From: Protea cynaroides
Taxonomy: Eukaryota > Streptophyta > Magnoliopsida > Proteales > Proteaceae
NCBI GenBank assembly: GCA_028583415.1
Contig: CM053267.1
Location: 27,514,902 to 27,578,901, forward strand
Length of the DNA: 64,000 bases
Direction of reading: 5' to 3'
Shown here: piece after piece, positions 32,290 through 42,459 of the stretch
How the letters are laid out: every line of letters starts with the position of its first letter
How positions within the stretch are numbered: the first letter of the stretch is position 1
The notes under the pieces: generated by a model
What the model was told of the DNA's origin: nothing
Databases searched by the model: none
Seen by the model: the letters and a program-made list of their open reading frames with translations, nothing else
Translations under genes and position numbers: made by a program

Positions 32290-33960
32290 GTTATGAACAT
32301 TGTCTGAATCATATGGATGGATAGAATTTGGATGCAACCTAAATAGACTTGAGATGATAGACTTTGACGTCATCTTGGGAATAGACTGGTTGTCTCAACA
32401 CTCTGCAAGTGATTATGTGCATAGAAGAGGTTATCATTTAAGAACAAAGATGGCATATAAATTGGTTTTATTGGAAGCATATTGCTTAGGAAGTGAAAGC
32501 TCATCCTCTCTGCTCGAAAGGCGAAGAGATGCTTTGAAAAGAAAGGAATTGGATATATGGTATCTATGGTAAATGCTACCAAAGAAGCACCACAGATGGA
32601 AGGTACTGATGTGATGCATAAATTCCCTGATGTATTTCCAAGAGGCTTACCCGGGTTGCCACCTGATCATGCAACCGAGTTCGTTATTGACTTATTACCT
32701 GGGATGGCACTTGTGTCAAAGGCACCCTATAGGGTAGCTCCTATGGAGTTGAAGGAATTGAGTCTCAACTACGGGAGTTATTAGACAAAGGTTCTAATCG
32801 ACTAAGTATTGCATCAAGGGGAGCGCCAATGCAATTCATGAAGAAGGACGGTAGTGTCAGATTATGTATAGACTACCAGAAACTAAATAAGCTCACTATC
32901 AAGAATCGATACCCTTTGCCTAGGATCGATGATCTGTTCGATCAGTTGTAGGGTGCAAAGGTTTTCTCGAAGATTGATCTTAGATCAGGGTATCACCAAT
33001 TGAAGATCAAGGCAGGAGATATTCCAAAGACTGCTTTCAGGACAAGGTATGGGCATTATAAGTTCCTGGTAGTGTCGTTCGGGTTGACTAACGCTCCAGC
33101 GTCGTTCATGGAACTGATGAACCGAGTATTTCATGACATGTTGGACACTTCGGTCATCATATTTATTGATGATATTTTGGTCTACTTAAAGGACAAGGAG
33201 GCTCATGCAACACATTTGAGAGCAGCCCTACAACGGCTAAGAAGGGAGAAGCTTTACGCCAAGTTCAAGAAGTGTGAATTTTGGCTGAAGGAAGTGGCCT
33301 TCTTGGGTCACGTAGTATCTACAGACGGTATCAAGGTAGATCCAAGCAAGATTGCAGCTATAGTAGGATGGGATGCACTGAAATCAGTTGCGGAGATTCG
33401 TAGTTTCCTTGGATTGGCTGGTTACTATAGAAGATTCGTGGAAGACTACTTTAGGATCGCCGTTCCACTTACCAGACTAACCAAGGAAGGAGAAAAGTTC
33501 ATATGAACATATGAGTGTGAGAAGTGCTTTCAGACTTTGAAGTCAAGACTAGTCTCTGTACTTATCTTGACCATCCCAGCACCAAGCTTGCTGTTCACCC
33601 TATATATGGATGCCCCAGGGTTGGGTCTTCGATGTGTATTGATGCAAGGAGAACAGGTGATTGCCTACGCATCAAGACAGTTGAAAGAGCATGAGAAGAA
33701 CTATCTTATGCATGATCTGGAGTTAGCAGTGGTCATTCACACAATCAAGACTTGGAGGCACTACCTTTATGGTGAAAAGTTTCAGATTAAGTCGGATCAC
33801 AAGAGTTTGACCTTTTTACTCAGAAGGACATGAATATGAGACAGAGGAGATGGCTGGAGCTATTAAAAGATTAAAATATTATGATTGTGACATCCAGTAC
33901 CATCCGGGTAAGGCAAACATTGTGGCTGATGACTTAAGCAGAAAGTGGGATTGAAACCTG
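32290..33960 (+). pseudogene. Gypsy protease remnant, reverse transcriptase and RNase H
   Basis: The protease is reduced to its C-terminal part (IDFDVILGIDWLSQHSA). RT begins near 32870 with LCIDYQKLNKLTIKNRYPLP-type sequence, then KIDLRSGYHQ, TAFRTRYGHYKFLV and the catalytic FIDDILVY (about 33161-33183), which is intact. RNase H retains TLYMDAPGLG, HDLELAVV and SDHKSL. A TAG at about 32949, a stop at 33504 and shifts near 33830 break the frame. It is related at the protein level to the minus-strand element's pol throughout. Confidence 0.88.
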
Positions 33961-34099
33961 AGGCAGGACCTGGTACAAATGCTACACTGTATGCTGCAGC
34001 CTCAGGCTCAATAAAGAATTATAAAGAGCATATATTAGAGACTGCAGGAGATCCAGTAGAACAGGACTTCATTCATAAGTTCACATTGATGTTCGTAGC

Positions 34100-35587
34100 T
34101 TGAAGATCTCATCGGATCTAATAGATGAGGTCAAAGTAGCAATCCTACAGGATCCACACCTCAAGACTGTGCAAGAAGATCTAGAGAAGGGTAAAAGCAA
34201 CCCTGATTTTACCTTGGATTCAGACAAGGTACTCAGGTATCGTGGACGATTATGTATACCTAAGAGTGAGAACTCAAATATCAGAAACAGAATTATGACT
34301 GAAGCTCATTATACCCCATATTCGGTACATCCAGGAAGCACCAAGATGTGCCATGATTTAAGAAGACTATATTGGTAGAGGGGTATGAAAGCAGACATAG
34401 CTCGATTAGTATTCCAATGTCTGAATTTCCAGCAAGTTAAAGCAAAAAGGTAGAGACTCGCAGGTTTGCTACAACCACTATTGGAGCCAGCATGGAAGTG
34501 GGATTGTATAACAATGGATTTCCTCACTGGCCTACCCTTGACACCAAAGTCAGTGGATGCAGTATGGGTTATAGTCGATCAACTTACCATGACAGCTCGC
34601 TTCATCACTGTCAGACCTCAGTATACCATGGACAAGTTGGCCAAGTTATATTTGGATAATATAGTCAGACTTTATGGTGTCCCAGAAAGTATAGTATCTG
34701 ACAGAGATCCTCGTTTTACATCAAAGTTCTGGAAAGGATTACAGAAAGCCATGGGAACCATGTTGAAGTTTAGCATAACTTTTCATCCTCAGATAGACAG
34801 GCAGTCAAAAAGAGCTATTCAAATCTTGGAGGATATACTCCGAGCATGTGCCCTAGATTTTAAAGGAGCTTGGGACGAGAAGCTATCGCTTATCGAGTTT
34901 GCTTATAACAATAGTTACCAGGCTACGATCCAAATGGCTCTATATGAGGCACTATATGGAAAGAAATGTCGTACACCACTGTTATGGACTGAGGTGGGAT
35001 AGAGAAGGATTGTAGGACCAGAGTTCATTGAAGAAACTTGTCGAGCGATTGATCAAATTAAGGAAAGAGTGAAGACAGGTCAAGTTCGACAAAAGCACTA
35101 CACAGATAACCGACGTCGAGATCTGGAGCTTACAGTGGGTGATAAGGTGTTCTTGAAGATATCACCTGTGGTCCGAAACGATTTGGTAAGAAGGGAAAGC
35201 TATGCCCCAGGTATGTGGGACCATACGAGATTTTGACCAGACGTGGCAATGTGACATATCAACTGGCTCTACTACCATCCATGTCAAGCGTTCATGATGT
35301 GTTCCATGTTTCTTTATTGAAGAAGTATGTCAGGGATCCATCGCATATCTTGACAGCAGACCCACCAGACTTTACAGAGGACTTGACATTTGAAGTGGTA
35401 CCTGTGATGTTTACAAGCCGAAAGGTACAACATCTCTGAAGCAAGGATATCTATTGTAAAAGTACATTGGAAAAGCCAAGATGTAGAAGAAATCAATTGG
35501 GAGGAAGAGAACGCGATGCGAAAGGAATACCCTAACCTTTTCGACGACCAAGGTACGTATAAATTTCCAAGCCGAAATTTATTTTAA
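34100..35587 (+). pseudogene. Gypsy integrase with chromodomain-like C-terminus
   Basis: The zinc region (HYTPYSVHPGSTK) is followed by CLNFQQVK, where the second Cys of the HHCC finger is Phe. The core has CITMDFLTGLP (Asp) and SDRDPRFTSKFW (Asp), but the catalytic Glu is Lys (QSKRAIQ, AAA at 34808-34810). The C-terminus shows GPYEILTRRGNVTYQLAL and VFHVSLLKKYV, then, after a frame change near 35437, VKVHWKSQDVEEINWEEENA, the chromodomain-like end of Tekay-type chromoviruses. Stops occur near 34376 and 35000. Confidence 0.88.
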
Positions 35588-35654
35588 GGGTGGGGGAGTT
35601 GTGAAACCTACAAGCAAATTTTGGGGACAAAATTTCTTTTAAAGGTGGGGGAGT
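35583..35654 (+). promoter_or_regulatory. Doubled polypurine tract before the 3' LTR
   Basis: TTAAGGGTGGGGGAGTTGT and TTAAAGGTGGGGGAGTTGT lie 55 bases apart. The second abuts the LTR; the first is followed by GAAACC, similar to the LTR start AAGACC. The minus-strand gypsy element has the same arrangement. Confidence 0.8.
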
Positions 35655-37858
35655 TGTAAGACCTGCACTCCATGAACCCGATCTAAACCTTTAATTCATG
35701 TTGTAACAGGTTTTCCAATCATCACCGGGCCAGGCAGGACGAACGAATGACAACCAGGTATGAAAATGGACCCATGTATGATAAGTAAGTCATACCGATC
35801 GATGGTACTAGTCGACCGGAATGTCTGCGCAGGCAGACCACTTAGATCCAGAAACGGATCTTTGTGGGACCCATTTTCCAAATTTTGAACCTAAGGAGTT
35901 TTCTAATGTAAGGGGGCTTCCTAAACTCAACCCTAGTCTATTTAAGGACCCCTAAACCTCCTTAAATCTCTTTTATTGATCCTCACAAACCCTAGAGAGG
36001 AGAAAGAGATCGAAGAAGGAGAATGAACTAAGGAAGGAGAGGGAAGAGCCGTCATTGCCGTGGAAGAGCCGCCGTTACCGTTGGATGAAGAACACTCTAC
36101 TACAAACCAACGGTAAGTGCTTAAACCTTCCTCTAAGTTAAGCGTTATAGAAGGTTAGTCATGAATGGATCAATACCATGCAAGATGAGGTATTGATCTA
36201 AACCAGAATTTACCGTCAAACCCTAATACAGTCGATAAACCCTAGATTCAAGTTTTAGGTTGAGGATCATCGAAACTAGGACTTGAATGTAGTTTGAAAC
36301 AATTCTAACTCATTTCTCAGACCTAGAATGTATAGAAGAAACTCTAGAATCAATAGGGGGTGACCGACAGAAGGCGAGAACCAAGCGTATGGTCTTTCAG
36401 AGACATATCGGTCGACCATACCGGTCGCACCCTATGTGACCGGTACTGCGATCGGTATCTCTCGAGACTGGTCTATGGGGACCGGTCGACCATACCGGTG
36501 GCACCTTTCCCCACAGTGTCGCGATCGGTACCTGCCACCGGTACGTGCTATCAGAATGCTCTATGGGGGTGTTTTGACCCAGTTGATTTTCGACCAACGT
36601 AAACCCTAAAAAAAGCTATTCTAAATCAACCCTAACATCGTGTAGGACCTTGTGATAGCGAGTTTGGATTCTGTGACACGGAGCAAGCTATCAATCAAGC
36701 ATCAGATAAGGGAATCAGACCTAAACCCTAATAACTTAATAACAGTAAAACGTTGTTAATAATTGTGATTCTATGAAATGTTATTTGTGCATACTCACAT
36801 GTCATCTTTACTTTCAGTTATTATTATTGTTCATGGATACTCGCTATGCTAGGATGTGACTGTTAGGCATGTGATTGTTTTCATTGGTGCATGGAATGAG
36901 AAGGGCCTGGGGTCTGGGATCATTCCTCACACTAACACCTTTTCATATCACTTCTATCTTAGCATGCTTGGTGCGGGTAGGGTATCAGGGGTGGAAAGTG
37001 GCACTGTGGTCTCCAGCCTGGCCACTAGACTCTAGCTCCATCTCTATGCCGTAGGGAGCTGTGCTGGGATAGGACTTACTGTGATGACATATAGGATTGG
37101 TTAGTTACGGGCCTAGTTTACAAGCCCTCGCTAATAGGGGCATATCTGTTGGTATGGGAAGGGCATCAGGGGAAGTGTTGGCGGTGTTTGATCCGAACGC
37201 TTTAGCTCTATCTCTATTCCATGGTGGGTGCATGTGGGACGATAGTGGTGTTTGATCCATTGGGCGGCTTCACATACTCATGTATAGAGGTGTGGTGGCC
37301 GCCAATCCTTTCTATAGCACATTACAAACTTAAAACTAGACCATAATGTGAATGTTACTTATGCATGTGTTTGTTGCATTGTTTGATTGTCTTATTGAGC
37401 TAAGTTGTGAGCTCACCCTTGTATATATACATGTTTTTAGATGTTGATGTAGGTTATACTATGGAGGACTACATGAACGCTCCAGCTTATGGAGGTGTTG
37501 CTGCTTTAAAAGTGCAAGCAGGGGAGGAAAAATATGACGCTTTATGCGAGTGCCCTTTCTGCATGTACCTTTAGGATGTTGGTTTTGTTTCTTTATTTAT
37601 TTTCAGTTGGATTTATAATTAGGATGTAAGGATAATTATTTATGTTTTGGTATTTTGAATAAATGGATAATTTATTTATCAATAGAAGTACTCAGTTCAT
37701 TTAATTTAAGACTTCCGTTGTATTTTATAATATTCTGATTATGGTTATGTGCAATGGTTTGTATGAGTGGACACGGTCTTATTGAGATTCTGGTGTAAAT
37801 CGTTGGTTCAGTGACGGTTCACTCACACTTCTGGTTCATCCAGAATTGGGGTGTGACA
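35655..37858 (+). repeat. 3' LTR of the gypsy element
   Basis: It is collinear with the 5' LTR, including the ACCGGT/GGTCGACC clusters, the TAGCTCTATCTCTAT modules and the short CxCxxC frame. Confidence 0.95.
37440..37574 (+). CDS. Conserved short reading frame in LTR, copy 2 (CxCxxC motif)
   Basis: Forty-four codons and a TAG, the same length as copy 1: DVDVGYTMEDYMNAP... to ALCECPFCMYL. The frame is preserved despite many base differences from copy 1. See copy 1 for interpretation. Confidence 0.35.
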   Translation, partial: DVDVGYTMEDYMNAPAYGGVAALKVQAGEEKYDALCECPFCMYL

Positions 37859-37863
37859 TATCC

Positions 37864-38150
37864 AACGGGGGTTGTAGGTTTTTTTCCTTTTCCAAAAATG
37901 AGGTTGTCTGGTGTTGTAGAAATCCCAAATGCTTGTAGAGAAGAAGGAGTGGTTTTGGGGGTAAAATGGCCTTTTTAACTATTCTGTTAGTCTACTTCAT
38001 GTCAGTTATCATGGGTCGATGGGGGTGTTAGTATAATTATCACGAGAAAAGGTGGTTGCATGTTATTAACGCAAAATACAGGGGAGGTGGGTGAAATTTC
38101 TCCATTTTTTATTCTTCCGCATGTTGTGTTAAACATCCAAAGGTATCTGT
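37864..38150. mobile_element. Broken copy of a TIR element
   Basis: Bases about 37960-38100 (CTATTCTGTTAGTCTACTTC, GGGGGTGTTAGTATAATTATC) match, in inverted orientation, the left interior and TIR of the element at 38171-39005. Its left part is not seen; the 29-38 kb gypsy element inserted just to its left, so 29121-29326 may be the rest of the disrupted target. I recognise nothing coding in that 200-base piece. Confidence 0.5.
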
Positions 38151-38170
38151 TATACGGTAAAAAAATAAAA

Positions 38171-39005
38171 GGAAAATATCGGCCACTTCCAGTGTAATAT
38201 GGCTTAATCTCATTCACCCGTCTTTTTTCACGATAATATCACTAACACCCCCTGAAAACACCCAAATATTAAGTAAACTAACAGAATAATGAAAAAGACG
38301 TACAGTTTTTACCCCAAAGTTACTTTTTACCCTCTAGCGTAAATCAGATCGGATTTAGTATTCCCTTATTCTTTTGGATCTATCAATAAGAAATTGAGAA
38401 GAAGAAGGCAGCAGCAACCACCGCCACTATAGGAGAAAAAGGAGGAGGAGGAGGGCGGCAGCACCTACCGCCTCCATCTAGGACAAACTAGACCACAACA
38501 CACCTGCAAACCCACATCAAACTTTTAGAATAGAATAAACGTAAACCTCCAAATCTTAAACATCAAAAGGATTGGGAAAAACAAAAACCAACCTTATTTT
38601 CTGGACCAGATAGATAAAGGGCCTGCATATATCTTCTTCTCCCTTTCCATTTGAAACTTGCAGAAAACTTGGTTGTTCCACTCCTTCGTAAGAAATAAAA
38701 AGGACCCCCTAGATGAGGTTCCTTTTGTGAAAATGGTGAAGCCCCATTCGTTTTACCTGCATAACAAATAAATCTTTAAGTTTTTAAAATAAATAAATAA
38801 ATAAAAGAATAAAATATAAATGGGGTTATTTTTGTCATTAATGATTTTATACGGTGACATGTCATCGATTAACGGCCATGGCTTAATGGAGGGGTTTGAT
38901 TGATCCATATTTTCAAAAGTAGGAGGTGTTAATGATATTAGCATGAAAAAAGGTGGGTGGGTGAGATTAAGCTATACTACAGGGGGTGTTAGTGATATTT
39001 TTCCC
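38171..39005. mobile_element. Mutator-like non-autonomous element with TIRs
   Basis: The left arm (GGAAAATATCGGCCACTTCC, then GGCTTAATCTCATTCACCC, TCACGATAATATCACTAACA) is the approximate reverse complement of the right arm (GGTGTTAATGATATTAGCAT, GGGTGAGATTAAGC, GATATTTTTCCC) over about 90 bases. The flanks (AAAATAAAA and AAAAAATCA) match at only six of nine positions, so the target duplication is uncertain. The interior has an A/G-rich stretch with GCAGCAGCAACCACCGCC, possibly captured host sequence, but no clear gene. Confidence 0.65.
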
Positions 39006-39207
39006 AAAAAATCATACTTTTTCAAATTTTTTTAATATTAAAACCGATTTTTCCATTCAATCCAAAGAAAGTAAGGATCAGTTTAATCTGGATCAATATT
39101 AGTCTTGATTACCAAAACTATAAATGGTATGGATGCCATGTTTTCCGCATAACATGTATAGAGAGGTAGAGATCAAGTATCCAAAAATTCTGTAAAGAGT
39201 ATAAAAG

Positions 39208-39275
39208 CGCCGTTGCTGGGGATCGAAGGTCACCCGTGTGACAAGCGGGAATAATTACAACTATACTACAACGAC
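39208..39275 (-). tRNA. tRNA-Asp(GUC)-like gene, degenerate
   Basis: On the minus strand the sequence starts GTCGTTGTAGTATAGTTGTA and ends TTCGATCCCCAGCAACGGCG, matching plant tRNA-Asp with anticodon GTC in CCCGCTTGTCACACGGG. The acceptor stem (GTCGTTG/CAACGGC) is kept, and TTTT follows at once as a Pol III terminator. Four bases of the T-arm 5' strand (CGGG between GTGACC and TTCGATCC) are missing and the anticodon stem has a C-A closing mismatch, giving 68 instead of 72 bases. It is most likely a pseudogene or a tRNA-derived relic. Confidence 0.8.
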
Positions 39276-39515
39276 TTACATTTATTGCTCTGAGAAAATG
39301 ACTATACTTTATTATATAATAGCCCCCCTAAGTTCTAACAATACAATAATCACCACCATTATAAGCAGCCCCATACAAAATTAGAACTTAGAAGCCTCTT
39401 CCAAAGTTTTGTAAGATCTGCCAAAGTTCGTACAGTTAACTAAACATTAAGGTTTGACTTGAAATAATCTTTGAACATTTTTCTACTTTTATAGGTTGTT
39501 TATTAAGACTTTAAG

Positions 39516-40987
39516 GGTTTCAGTACTAAACTGAAACCATTAAAACAATGTGAAATGAGCTGTTAAAAGGCAACTTGAACCGAATCGTACATAATTGGTT
39601 CAATTTTGGTTTTAGATAAGGAAAATCAATTTGATTTTGAATAAAAATTGATGATTCCAAATTTATAACCAATTTTTTGATAAGAACCTTGTCGTTGTCG
39701 ACATTGGTTCATTCACTATGGTCATTTCTAGTCTAACATTTACTTATTCCATTTGACCTTCAGTGATCACGCGTTTCTTTAAGCACTCCTTTAAGATAGC
39801 TGCTAGCTTCTTTGTCATGGAGGCTAGAAATATGATGAGCTGCTGCCATGGGAAGGGTTTTCTCCGCCATTGCTATAAAACCAATGGAGGATCAATTAAA
39901 CCTAACCGATAAGTAATTGGTTTCGTAAGGCCACTTGATTTTAATTAATTGGCAAGGTTTTGGCTTATGTCTAATGTATCTCAAATCGAAGTGGAATTAA
40001 ACCTATTGAATTAAAACTAAATAGATTTACACCTTATTTCTATTTTATTTTTCCCCAAAACACCCCTCGTTCTAGTCAACATGTGTCAAGGTGTTCATAA
40101 CAAATTTGTCACTTGATTTTGTTTTACCTTCCATTTCCCTTTGGGTCGGGCATGTTAGGGTTAATTTCATAATTGATATTTCATCGTAAATCCCTCAGAA
40201 ATAAATTGAAATGTTCAAGGAAGGGTATAATGGTAAAATGACCTAATAATATCACCGGTCAATGGATGGCCAATGCGTGGCAGCCCAAACGCTGACCATT
40301 GAGGGCAAAATCAACCTTAATCACCTTCCAGTGGTGGGATTGACCTTAGCTATCTACCAAAGTACATTTGACAGAAGACCGGATACCCGGGGGGCATAAT
40401 CATCCTTACAGACTCTAAAACTGCACTACAAATGCATAGAAGACCCGCATCTCTTCTCCTTATAAATAGACTCACTCAATAAAGGTTACAATATTATGTA
40501 ATTTTCATACATCACACCCTACTTATTCTATATTTTTTGGTCTCCTTTTGTTGTTAACTATTTGGATTTGACATAAGCATCAGAGAGTATCTCAGACCCC
40601 AAATCTGGCCACTTTTGTGTTCATCTTTATCATCTATAGGCTAAATCCTACCCTAAGGTCGGACACCAACATGGCCCATAACTCAATCCCTTCCATTCCA
40701 ACCACCGAGCTCATTGATCATAGCAACCGTTTCTATTTCCTCAATCGCTCATGAGGAGTAATTGACTTCTCTCCAAGTTGTTAAAGGAAAAAAAAAATAG
40801 CAAAACTGAATCCTATTTAGGCTTGTTTTAGAAGGAGACCATGATGACAAAACCCATTACAATTTAAATTTAGATTGTAGTTGACCATGAATCAATAAGA
40901 TACATTTTTTTTGATAACCTTTTCTTATTTTCAAGAGTTTTTAAAGTTAAGGATAAAATTGAGTTTTTCACAACTTTTTTTTTTAAA
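39516..40987 (+). repeat. 1.5-kb dispersed duplication, copy 2
   Basis: It is collinear with 5231-6715, including the TATA-like CTTATAAATAGA (about 40458) and the GACATAAGCATCAGAGAG word. Copy 2 has a small insertion near 40545 and lacks the AT microsatellite that follows copy 1. Its right end runs directly into a gypsy LTR tail. Confidence 0.75.
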
Positions 40988-41428
40988 TGAGCTTACCCTT
41001 TGTATATATACATTTTTCAGATGTTGATGCAGGTTATACTATGGAAGATTACGTTGATGCTCCGGCATATGGTGGTGTTGCTACTGCTTTGGATGTGCAA
41101 GGAGGGGGCAACGAGCATGACTCATCATGCGAGTGTCACTTCTGGATATACCTCTATGTTTAAGTTGCATTCTTTTAATTGATTATAAGACAATGTAATA
41201 GATTATAAGTTTACGTTTTGGTACATTAACATAATTTGATAACTTATTATTATATCATGTAGACCTCAGTTCCTTTAATTAAAGTCTTCCGTTGCTACTT
41301 ATATATTCTGATTATGACTATGTACATTGGTTTGAGTGTTGACATGGTTTATTGAAACCCTGATGTGAATCGTTAGTTCGATAGCGGTTCATTTACACTT
41401 CTGGTTCGGTCATAATTGAAGTATGACA
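40988..41428 (+). repeat. 3' portion of a gypsy LTR (truncated), followed by a primer-site-like sequence
   Basis: From GAGCTTACCCTTTGTATATA to AATTGAAGTATGACA the segment matches the last 440 bases of the 29-kb element's LTR. It is followed by ACTTAGTATCAGAGCACC (about 41429-41446), a one-change version of the initiator-Met primer site, so it is the tail of a 5' LTR whose left part was lost. Confidence 0.8.
41020..41163 (+). CDS. Conserved short reading frame in LTR, copy 3 (CxCxxW variant)
   Basis: Forty-seven codons: DVDAGYTMEDYVDAP... to SSCECHFWIYLYV and TAA. There is one extra codon in the middle (ATAL for AAL), and the third Cys of the motif is Trp. The frame is otherwise kept. See copy 1. 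Confidence 0.3.
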   Translation, partial: DVDAGYTMEDYVDAPAYGGVATALDVQGGGNEHDSSCECHFWIYLYV

Positions 41429-41446
41429 ACTTAGTATCAGAGCACC

Positions 41447-42459
41447 TAGCTCTATTCAGCAAACCATACATGCATCTAACAGAGTTAATGAACTGAGATA
41501 GAAAATTTAAAAGTATTAATACAAACGCAACATAAGCAATTGTTTGATGCATGAGACCAATTAAAAAAGAGTATAACACACTATAATAAAAAGAGAAACC
41601 ATATAAACAAGTAGTATTTGGGAAAATTTTAATTGTATGACAAGATACGGTCCACAGGTCGGACAGTTACCCCAATGGCAAAAGAAATTGTAGTGATAGT
41701 AAGAAATAAAATGACCTAGCTTATCACTGGGCTAGGGGCATAAATGGTATCGGATCAGTAATATCATAATCCTACTCGTACGCATGCCTGAGCCAGTGCA
41801 CCTGCTCTTATGTAGTCCGGAGACTCTGAATGAGTTCCATAACGCACTGAGCCTCTCGGATCTCTAGAAGCATCGACATCATCTGCTCGGAGATGGCTGG
41901 GAAGGTCCTGCTACAGGGACAAGCAGTGGTGCCGGGGTGGGAATATCTTCCATGTGCTCGTCCTCGTCACCCCTTACCTCTCCTACTAGTGATGCTACTG
42001 CTACTGCAGTCGCTGGTCGTCTCGGTGGAAGCTGACAGGCTTCCAACTCCTCATCACCACCAAGGCTTCCATCTTCATCTTGTCGATAGCCTCCTCGTCA
42101 ATGTCAAACACCATGGAATCTTCATAGGCAGGCTCATCGCGTGTCCACTTGTAGACAGTGCAAGAGAGCAGTAATGAGGCGACCATATGGAAGATTACCC
42201 TTCAGGTTGTGAGAGAGAGGAGGATAGGTGTCGGCTAGGAGGGGGTGAGAGAGGGAACTCATCTGAGGGTTGTCAGCCAGAAAGTTGGGTGAGAGAAAAA
42301 GGGGTTCCTATTTGGTTACTTTGTAAAAAAATTGAAAGAAGGCAACGATGGCTGTTGGGATTTGTATAGAGCAGAAGAAAAAAAAAGTGAGAAGAGGAAG
42401 GAGATACCAGTCACAGGTAAGTCTCCATCCCCTTCCCTTTTTTTTGTCTACCTATCGAT
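41447..42459. other. Remnant interior of the truncated gypsy element, with a minus-strand coding-like stretch
   Basis: No gag or pol is recognisable. On the minus strand, 42186-42001 reads WTRDEPAYEDSMVFDIDEE and on through AIDKMKMEALVVMRSWKP, followed out of frame by an acidic/Pro-rich GDEDEHMEDIPTPAPLLVPV stretch. This composition resembles the C-terminal parts of plant retrotransposon extra ORFs, but I cannot assign a family. The stretch 42190-42450 is purine-rich and non-coding. Confidence 0.4.

Larger units (their letters stand above)
29327..37858 (+). mobile_element. Ty3/gypsy chromovirus-like (Tekay/Del-type) retrotransposon without gag
   Basis: Two LTRs of about 2.2 kb (TGTAAGACC...GGGTGTGACA) flank an initiator-Met primer site, a PR-remnant/RT/RNaseH/integrase/chromodomain-like pol and a doubled purine tract. 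A perfect target duplication TATCC lies at 29322-29326 and 37859-37863. The LTRs differ at roughly one base in ten over their first hundred bases (by eye), so the insertion is not recent. No gag or protease active site can be found between the primer site and the protease C-terminal remnant, so it would have depended on a helper. The minus-strand element at 55-62 kb is a relative that retains these parts. Confidence 0.93.
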
